Source of the DNA: Myxococcota bacterium
GTDB lineage: Bacteria > Myxococcota_C > UBA6777
Length of the DNA: 15,121 nucleotides
Assembly: GCA_963169055.1 (NCBI GenBank)
Contig: CAUJFU010000184.1
Span: forward strand, 1 to 15,121
Reading direction: 5' to 3'
The first letter of the stretch is position 1; each line of letters starts with the position of its first letter. Shown here one piece after another: positions 1-5,299 of this stretch. Below the pieces are notes generated by a model. It searched no databases. It was not told the origin of the DNA and was given only the letters and a program-made list of their open reading frames with translations. The translations under genes and the position numbers were made by a program.

Positions 1-294
1 TTCGGTGTGTTGGAGGAAAAAGTCGATGCGATCGGGGAGAGCGCGGATCTCGTTGAGGGATTGTTTGCGGGGTTTGCCCATCTCGGCGGAGAGTTGGTTG
101 GCGAGGGTGTCGGTATGTTGGATGACCTTGTCACGAAAGCGAGCGAGGATCTCGATGCGTTCGGCAAGTGGGCGTGCAGCCCATGCAGGTTGTGCGGCTT
201 TTGCGCGTTCAAAATGAGCGCGGATCGATTCGGGTGTGTCGGTGGGGAGCTCGCGGATCACGGTTTCGGTCGCAGGATTCACGACTTTGAGCAT
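1..294 (-). CDS. Aldehyde dehydrogenase family protein, N-terminal part (runs off left edge)
   Basis: The 98 codons visible open with a typical aldehyde dehydrogenase N-terminus: NPATE at residues 6-10, an AKAAQPAW segment at 31-38, RPLAERIEIL at 41-50, and EMGKP at 71-75, the conserved motif in the NAD(P)-binding domain of this superfamily. These enzymes oxidise an aldehyde to a carboxylate with NAD(P)+. The catalytic Cys and Glu lie beyond the window, so activity and substrate cannot be judged. The layout resembles the succinate-semialdehyde dehydrogenase-like branch, but that is only an impression. ATG at 294 is the first start in frame; upstream there is only a weak purine stretch (AGAAAG) and no clear ribosome binding site. 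It lies 70 bp downstream of the glutamine amidotransferase gene on the same strand, so co-transcription is likely. The spacer holds the second copy of a 42-bp tandem duplication. Confidence 0.88.
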   Translation of the reverse strand, partial: MLKVVNPATETVIRELPTDTPESIRAHFERAKAAQPAWAARPLAERIEILARFRDKVIQHTDTLANQLSAEMGKPRKQSLNEIRALPDRIDFFLQHTE

Positions 295-322
295 GGCGTT
301 GTGTGCTTTCTTTTTGGCTTGT

Positions 323-401
323 TTAGGTTGTTAGCGCATTTCGTTTCAAGCGTTGTTGGCTGGGTTAGGTTGTTGGCGCACTTCGTTTCAAGCGTTGTTG
401 G
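323..401. repeat. 42-bp tandem duplication spanning the amidotransferase stop codon
   Basis: A sequence beginning TTAGGTTGTT and ending CAAGCGTTGTTGG occurs at 323-359 and again at 365-401, a period of 42 bp, with only a few substitutions. The right copy is the 3' end and TAA stop of the amidotransferase gene; the left copy lies just past that stop. Because 42 is a multiple of three, readthrough would add the same tail (QQRLKR...TT) again and then reach a second stop. Confidence 0.9.
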
Positions 402-1171
402 ATGGCGTGGAAAAATTCTTGGAGGATGGGGGTGCGATCCAAGAGAGCGGCATCTTGGGGGTCTTGGAATTCGGGGTGCCATTGGACGGCGAAAGCGTAG
501 GGGGCGGGGTTGGCGCTCCCGTGTCCTTGGGGGACCAATCGAACGGCCTCGATCACTTGATCTTCGGGGCAACGGGCTTCGACGCGGAGATCTTGGCCGA
601 GGGTGCGCAGCCCTTGGTGGTGGACGGTATTGACGCGAGGGCGCGTGATATCGGCATACATCGCGGCCAACGGGGTTTCTGGGATCAGCGTAAGGTCGTG
701 ATGGAGGCTGTCGTAGAGGGCGGCGTTTCGGTGGATGCGTGCGCCTTCGAGTTGCGTTTCGATATCTTGATAGAGTGTTCCACCCAACGCGACGTTAAGG
801 AGCTGCGCGCCGCGACAGATGCCAAGGACGGGCTTGTCGAGTGCGATGGCTGCGTGAACAAGGGCGATCTCGTAGTTGTCGCGGTGAAGATCGCCGCTCC
901 ATTCGGGGCGAAGCGGTTCTTCGCCGTAGCTAGAAGGCGAAAGATCGGAGCCGCCTTGGAGCAAGAGACCATCAAAACAGTCGAGTAGATCGGGCAGTGT
1001 AAAGTTTGGATGGGCTTCGGGGATCAAGAAAGGGAGGGCTCCTTTGGAGAGAACCCATTGCATCATCGAGCGTTCTGCGTAAAGCAGCGTCTTGGGGCCG
1101 AAGACACGACGGCTAGGGTCGGGATAAAAAAAGCATGCGGAGATACCGATACGAAGGGGAGGATGGGCCAT
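365..1171 (-). CDS. Class-I glutamine amidotransferase, gamma-glutamyl-GABA hydrolase (PuuD / peptidase C26) family
   Basis: This 268-residue protein matches the usual length of the PuuD/peptidase C26 family (about 250 residues), which hydrolyses gamma-glutamyl amides such as gamma-glutamyl-GABA in the cytoplasm. The N-terminus RIGISACFF (7-15) fits the first strand. The oxyanion segment LLQGGSDLSPSSYGEE lies at 70-85. The nucleophile elbow GICRGAQLLNVALGG gives Cys119, and QWHPEFQ gives the His232/Glu234 pair, so the catalytic triad is complete. The segment VNTVHHQGL (180-188) is also characteristic. ATG at 1171 was chosen because the family N-terminus begins there, although the open frame extends much further upstream; only a weak GAG precedes it. 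The gene lies downstream of hicBA and upstream of an aldehyde dehydrogenase, which would suit a putrescine/GABA route. The exact substrate is inferred from the family. Its last 11 codons plus stop are duplicated just downstream. Confidence 0.9.
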   Translation of the reverse strand: MAHPPLRIGISACFFYPDPSRRVFGPKTLLYAERSMMQWVLSKGALPFLIPEAHPNFTLPDLLDCFDGLLLQGGSDLSPSSYGEEPLRPEWSGDLHRDNYEIALVHAAIALDKPVLGICRGAQLLNVALGGTLYQDIETQLEGARIHRNAALYDSLHHDLTLIPETPLAAMYADITRPRVNTVHHQGLRTLGQDLRVEARCPEDQVIEAVRLVPQGHGSANPAPYAFAVQWHPEFQDPQDAALLDRTPILQEFFHAIQQRLKRSAPTT

Positions 1172-1215
1172 GTTTTTTCTCGGTGTCGTGAGTGGGAGGC
1201 TCTTTTGGGCGGTGT

Positions 1216-1401
1216 CTAGGGGGTAGGGATGCCCAATTGTTTGCAGATCCGCTAGGCGGTGTATTCGGGGATCTCGCTGTTTCGGGGGATAGCCGTTCGG
1301 CGTTGGTTGGTCGGATTTTGCCAAATCGAATGCCCGCCGCCTTCGCGAACGAGATGGCAACCATACAACAGCAAGTGCTTGATCAAGTCCCGTCGTTTCA
1401 A
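1216..1401 (-). pseudogene. hicA: HicA-family mRNA interferase toxin, interrupted by an in-frame amber codon
   Basis: HicA toxins are small double-stranded-RNA-binding-fold ribonucleases of type II toxin-antitoxin pairs. The start is TTG at 1401-1399, which overlaps the TGA stop of hicB; a GGAG lies 8 nt upstream. Translation gives KRRDLIKHLLLYGCHLVREGGGHSIW followed by AIPRNSEIPEYTA, which covers the HicA fold including the catalytic His24 in GGGHSIW. A TAG at 1254-1252 stops it after 49 residues. The same frame continues after that TAG with RICKQLGIPTP and a second TAG at 1218-1216. That tail is exactly the C-terminal helix expected of HicA (R-I-C-K-x-L-G-I-P), so one codon, probably Lys, Gln or Ser/Trp-like, has become amber. 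The full family length of about 61 residues would be restored by suppression of the stop. The truncated toxin may be inactive, weak, or read through; the sequence cannot decide between these. Confidence 0.85.
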
Positions 1402-1682
1402 GGTGCTCGCTCCAAGGCAGAGATCGCGATGGATTGGGCTGCTGTGAGCAAAAGATGGATGGGTTCTTCGAGATCTGCGTCAGGCTCCGATATTTTTGGA
1501 TCGGGGATCGGGAGGGGTTCGCCGTGTAGGATGTGCGTTTCTGCCATATCAACCAAAGCGCTGCGCAGTAACACCCGTGCTTCATCAAGATCTTTGCCTG
1601 CTGTGATGGCTCCGGGAAAGTCGAGGACTTCGCCGTGTACGGCACCTTCCAAGAATTTGTACATCGCTTTGTAGGTGAGCAT
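1398..1682 (-). CDS. hicB: HicB-family antitoxin
   Basis: This 94-residue protein is the antitoxin partner of the HicA gene directly downstream. The N-terminus MLTYKAMYKFLEGAVHGEVLDFPGA has the HicB pattern: a first strand, a second strand, then a D-F-P-G-A loop corresponding to the ELPG loop of the partial RNase H fold. It is followed by TAGKDLDEARVLLRSALVDMAE, the helix that is conserved in HicB. The C-terminal 40 residues (LPIPDPKISEPDADLEEPI...) show no clear ribbon-helix-helix or HTH motif, so DNA binding and autorepression cannot be claimed. The start is ATG at 1682 with AAGGA about 11 nt upstream. Its TGA overlaps the TTG start of hicA by four bases (TTGA), indicating translational coupling. 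The antitoxin-first order is the reverse of the classic hicAB order but occurs in this subgroup. Confidence 0.87.
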   Translation of the reverse strand: MLTYKAMYKFLEGAVHGEVLDFPGAITAGKDLDEARVLLRSALVDMAETHILHGEPLPIPDPKISEPDADLEEPIHLLLTAAQSIAISALERAP

Positions 1683-1857
1683 CGCGGTTTTATTCCTTGG
1701 GAATGGATCGGATGGGATCGATCAAAGGTTGTTCGCATCTCCGTTGATGCCCCGTCCGAATGCGGAGTGGGTATGCGACTGGAGTCTTGGTTGGGGAATG
1801 TAGCGTTGGATGGTGGAGTGTACAAGCCTCGAAAAACAACCTTGTTAGGTCGACCGA

Positions 1858-3048
1858 TTAGAGGGCGGCTTGGTAGAGAGAGCGAAAGTCGTCTGGGGTG
1901 ACGGTGCGCGGCCCAAGGGGGTGGCAGACGTCGACGGTTGCCCATTTGACGAGGGGTTCGAGGTGTTCGGGGGTGACGCCGACAGCAGCGAGTTTTGAGG
2001 GGATACCGATCTCTTGGTTGAGTTTGCGCAGCCAAGCGATAAAGGTGGTTGCGCTGGGGTTGTCAAGTCCGGCGGCTTGGGCCATGCGAGCAAAGCGTTC
2101 AGGGACGGCGGGAGCATTAAACTCCATGCATGGGGCGATCATGAGGGCGTTTGCGAGTCCGTGGTGCATATCGCAGACGGTAGAGAGAGCGTGAGCGCAG
2201 GAATGGGTGAGGCCAAGACCTTTTTGGAAAGCGACAGCGCCCATCATTGCGGCTTCGAGCATACGCTCGCGGGCTTCGATGTGACGGGCGTGATCAGCTT
2301 GACTGAGAGTTTCGCCTTGACCGATGCGTTGGGCAAAATGGACACAAGGGGCAAGGAATTGGGACACCAGATGGATGCCTTCGAGGGCGATGCCGTCGCA
2401 AAGCGGGTGGTGTCCTTTGGCGAGGTAGGCTTCGACAAGGTGGGTGAGAGCGTCGATGCCGGTCGATGCGGTGATCGACGCGGGGAGGGCGAGGGTGACT
2501 TCGGGATCGAGCAAGGTGAGCGAGGGCAGGAGGCGCGGATCGAAGATGATGCGTTTCCGGTGATCTTCTTCGTCGGAGATGACGGAAGATCGGCCCACTT
2601 CGCTGCCTGTGCCTGCGGTGGTGGGGATGGTGACGATCAGGGGGATGGGTTGATCGACAGGGCGACCGTTGGGGATGCCGTCTTCGTAATCAAAGATATC
2701 ACCGGGATGATGGATCATCAGGGCGATCACTTTGGCGACGTCCATCGCGGCCCCGCCACCAAAGGCGATCACCGCGTCGGCTTGGTGAGCGCGAAATGCC
2801 TCGACACCAGCCGTCACTTGTGATTTGACAGGATTTCCCCATATCTCGGAGTATACGGCGACTTGGAGTCCTGCTTCGCGCAGCAGGAGTGCGTAATCTT
2901 GAAGGACAGGGAGTTTCGCAAGAACGCGATCGGTCACGATCAGCGGGCGGGATAGCTTGCGTTCGCGGAGTGCAGGGATGACTTCTTTTCGGGCGTCGAG
3001 ACCGACGAGGATACGTGTTGGGAAATTGTAACGGCGGATCGATGACAT
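1858..3048 (-). CDS. Iron-containing alcohol dehydrogenase
   Basis: This 396-residue protein is a full-length group III (Fe-type) alcohol dehydrogenase, which interconverts alcohols and aldehydes or ketones with NAD(P)H in the cytoplasm. Visible motifs are GGGAAMDVAK at 97-106 (dinucleotide-binding loop, G-G-G-x-x-x-D), TTAGTGSEV at 143-151, and the metal ligands Asp199 and His203 in GIDALTHLVEAY, His286 in THSCAHAL and His296 in MHHGLANA. All four ligands are present. The C-terminus PRTVTPDDFRSLYQAAL is typical of the family. ATG at 3048 was chosen over an upstream ATG at 3072 because AAGGAG sits about 8 nt before it. The next genes downstream are hicBA, an amidotransferase and an aldehyde dehydrogenase, so an alcohol-to-aldehyde-to-acid route or 4-hydroxybutyrate metabolism is possible. 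The substrate is not determined. Confidence 0.93.
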   Translation of the reverse strand: MSSIRRYNFPTRILVGLDARKEVIPALRERKLSRPLIVTDRVLAKLPVLQDYALLLREAGLQVAVYSEIWGNPVKSQVTAGVEAFRAHQADAVIAFGGGAAMDVAKVIALMIHHPGDIFDYEDGIPNGRPVDQPIPLIVTIPTTAGTGSEVGRSSVISDEEDHRKRIIFDPRLLPSLTLLDPEVTLALPASITASTGIDALTHLVEAYLAKGHHPLCDGIALEGIHLVSQFLAPCVHFAQRIGQGETLSQADHARHIEARERMLEAAMMGAVAFQKGLGLTHSCAHALSTVCDMHHGLANALMIAPCMEFNAPAVPERFARMAQAAGLDNPSATTFIAWLRKLNQEIGIPSKLAAVGVTPEHLEPLVKWATVDVCHPLGPRTVTPDDFRSLYQAAL

Positions 3049-3130
3049 GCGCTTGCTCCTTGGTAGTACCATTGCAGGATAGGAACAGGATGGGCGCGCA
3101 AGATACCACCCACTACGCCGCAGATCAAGC

Positions 3131-3177
3131 GTTTTTCAGACCAACTACGGCACTGCTTGAAACACCGAGAACACGGC
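3131..3177 (+). repeat. Dispersed intergenic repeat, copy A (47-nt module only)
   Basis: The module begins GTTTTTCAGACCAAC, has GCTTGAA at offset 25, and ends GAACACGGC, followed by seven T. It matches the modules at 9626-9672 (plus) and 10907-10861 (minus) without any gap across 47 positions. The conserved words are GTTTTTCA at the start, GCTTGA in the middle and GA-CACGG at the end. The upstream half found in the other two copies (GTGGGGCG ... CTTGACCCCGT) is not present here. It sits between the alcohol dehydrogenase 5' end and the UGPase-NTAQ1 3' end. Confidence 0.7.
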
Positions 3178-3200
3178 TTTTTTTGGCAAATGCTTGGCTC

Positions 3201-5183
3201 CTATTGGGATAGGAAGCGCTCGTAGAGTTGGCCAAGATCGAGAACGGGCCCGAGGGTGGGATCTTGCATGGCGATGATGCGGAGGAGAGGGAGTGGTTGT
3301 GGGACGTTGGGCATGATCGGCGGCCAAGGGGGCGGAGGTTGACGCCAAGTCTGGTATTTGTCGAGCATGTGGCTGCGGTCGCTGTAAAAGTCGCGCAAAA
3401 AGATATCGCGTGGAAAAAGTCGGAATGACGGGGCATAACGCGGGTGAAGTTCGGCGGTCATGCAAAAAGTTTGCGAGAGATAATCGGCCAAAGGAACGGG
3501 CATTCCGAGCAAGGTATCGAGATCCCATATCTCCCAAGGCGAGGGTTGCGGGCCTGTCGCAGCGAGATAGAGCACATGGTAATCCCATAACACGGGTTCC
3601 CATGCGGAGTGACTGGCGCGTTGGTGCCAAAGCGCACAGGATTTTTCGGGATTCGAGAGGAAGACCGCGTAGCCTTCAACCTCAGAAAAGGCCGATTCAT
3701 GGGCAAGTTGCCAGATATTTTCTTCGCAGTAATAGGCTTGGTAGCGATGGGGAGAGACGTGCGGGTGGGTGGGGATAGAGCGCGAGGAGGGGAGTTCGAA
3801 GGAACCCGAGAGTTGAGCATCATCGGGAAGAGTTTGTGGTTGGTTGGGGGCGGATAGTTCGACCTTTCCTCGGCAAGTGACAGAACGCCCGAAGGTGATA
3901 TCCCCTTGGACGGAGAGATGTGTGCAGTGAAGCAGAGAAGGCGGGCCGTGGGGAAAGTGCCGATCGAGATCATCGACAAGTCGATAGTATCGGTTGTCGA
4001 GAGACACGACAGGAGGGATGTCTTCTCGCTTCGGGTGAAGGGCGATCCTTCCGAAGGAATCGAGCGTGTAGGCATCGGAGCGGACAGCGAGTAGATCTTG
4101 TGTGGTTTTGACTGGAGCAAAGCGGCTGCGGGGGACACGCAGGGCTTGAGCGTTGGAGAAGATGGAGATCGCCGAACCCATCGCGGTTTCCAGTTGAAAA
4201 ACGGGCGTTGAGGCGGGGTCGCGGGGATCGACGGTTTTGGCGTTTCGGATCAGAGGTAGACCGAGGATACCGCTGTTGTCTTCGAGGGTTTTTTGAAGAT
4301 GGCGGAGATTGAGCCAGATGTTGTTGGTGTTAAAGTAGCGGTAGCGTTGGATATCTTGGAAGGCTTGTTCGTCTTGGGGCGGGCATTGGGCAGATTCGCG
4401 AAGCAGCAAGTGGCCGTCGAGATGGCGTGCGAGGTGTCCGCCTTTGCGATCCACGCTGGTACGGTCAGCGACTTCCATCAAGAAAGGGAAGTCGTGTTCG
4501 GCAAAGTAACCAAGGATGGAGAGATCGACGCTTGCGCCGAGATTGTCGGCGTTTGCGACAAAAGCGTAGTGGATATCGGCTTGAAGGAGGGCATCAAGAA
4601 GCCCGCTGGTGATCAAGGCCAAATAGATATCCCCGTGCCCGGGAGGACACCAAGTGAGTTCTTCTTCGGTGTGCTGCGCAGGGGAGAGGTTGTCTTGGCG
4701 GATCTTGGGGATGCGGTGCTGTAAGAAATCGAGAGGGAGATGAGGGCGGATCTGACGGAGTTTTGGATGTTGTTGAAGCCGTTGGAGGGAGTCTTGTTGC
4801 GTGGCGAAACTGTTCATCAGAAGCAGCGGGATGTGCAAGGCTTCGGATTGTTGGGCGATGATATCGAGAAAGCAAAGATCTTGTTTGACGTAGAGGAGGG
4901 ATTTGGCTTGTTGGAGTCCCATGCTGGTGCCAAGCCCACCGTTGAGGCGGATCTGGATGGTGTGAGGGAGTGCCTTCTCTCCGCGTTTTTGGGTGGATCG
5001 AGGGAGTTCTTCGGCGTCGGGCTGTGGGGGAGGGGGCTGGATCTGAGATTCGGGGAGTAGGCCCGTTTCGCCTTCGCAAAGTTGGGCGTAAGCTGCTTGA
5101 AAGTTTTTGATCAAGAGCGGAGGGGCTTGATCGTCCTGTAGCCGCTTGGCAAAAGGTTCAAAGCGTTGTGAAAACGAAGGCAT
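3201..5183 (-). CDS. Fusion: UTP-glucose-1-phosphate uridylyltransferase + NTAQ1-type protein N-terminal glutamine amidohydrolase
   Basis: This 660-residue single open frame carries two complete enzymes. Residues about 1-465 are a UDPGP-family pyrophosphorylase (glucose-1-P + UTP to UDP-glucose + PPi). They contain the nucleotide-binding loop LNGGLGTSMG (80-89), the base-binding segment PPGHGDIYLAL (180-190), VANADNLG (209-216), FNTNNIWLNL (284-293), and a C-terminal beta-helix segment with VQGDITFGRSVTCRGKVEL (425-443). Residues about 478-660 match the NTAQ1 (WDYHV) family, which deamidates N-terminal Gln to Glu in the Arg/N-degron pathway. They contain YYCEENIW with Cys486, YAVFLSN at 505-511, VLWDYHV with His536, IWDLDT with Asp554, FRLFPRD (587-593), SDRSHM (601-606) and WRQPPPPWP (613-621). 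These correspond to human C28/H81/D97, so the triad is intact. The start at 5183 follows GAGGG by about 9 nt. There is no Met or SD near the junction that would give a separate second protein. The frame is open and the amidase domain is full length. Confidence 0.92.
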   Translation of the reverse strand: MPSFSQRFEPFAKRLQDDQAPPLLIKNFQAAYAQLCEGETGLLPESQIQPPPPQPDAEELPRSTQKRGEKALPHTIQIRLNGGLGTSMGLQQAKSLLYVKQDLCFLDIIAQQSEALHIPLLLMNSFATQQDSLQRLQQHPKLRQIRPHLPLDFLQHRIPKIRQDNLSPAQHTEEELTWCPPGHGDIYLALITSGLLDALLQADIHYAFVANADNLGASVDLSILGYFAEHDFPFLMEVADRTSVDRKGGHLARHLDGHLLLRESAQCPPQDEQAFQDIQRYRYFNTNNIWLNLRHLQKTLEDNSGILGLPLIRNAKTVDPRDPASTPVFQLETAMGSAISIFSNAQALRVPRSRFAPVKTTQDLLAVRSDAYTLDSFGRIALHPKREDIPPVVSLDNRYYRLVDDLDRHFPHGPPSLLHCTHLSVQGDITFGRSVTCRGKVELSAPNQPQTLPDDAQLSGSFELPSSRSIPTHPHVSPHRYQAYYCEENIWQLAHESAFSEVEGYAVFLSNPEKSCALWHQRASHSAWEPVLWDYHVLYLAATGPQPSPWEIWDLDTLLGMPVPLADYLSQTFCMTAELHPRYAPSFRLFPRDIFLRDFYSDRSHMLDKYQTWRQPPPPWPPIMPNVPQPLPLLRIIAMQDPTLGPVLDLGQLYERFLSQ

Positions 5184-5299
5184 GGCAGAGTCCCTCGGTG
5201 TGAAGACATCGTGTGGTTGGAAAGCAACTCGCCTCCAAGCTATCGCGATCTTGAGAAGCCGTACAGGGGGCACGAAAGAGGGGGTGGAGAGGCCAGAGA

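Noticed and set aside
353-988. Plus-strand frame opposite the amidotransferase
   Set aside because: It is an antisense shadow of a gene with an intact catalytic triad.
1172-2035. Upstream extension of the amidotransferase frame to 2035
   Set aside because: It would overlay hicA, hicB and the end of the alcohol dehydrogenase and adds about 288 residues with no resemblance to the family; the family N-terminus starts at 1171.
3161-3184. Rho-independent terminator at the T-run after copy A
   Set aside because: The only hairpin before the seven T has a stem of about three pairs (CCG/CGG); the neighbouring genes are on the minus strand, so it would be in the wrong orientation.
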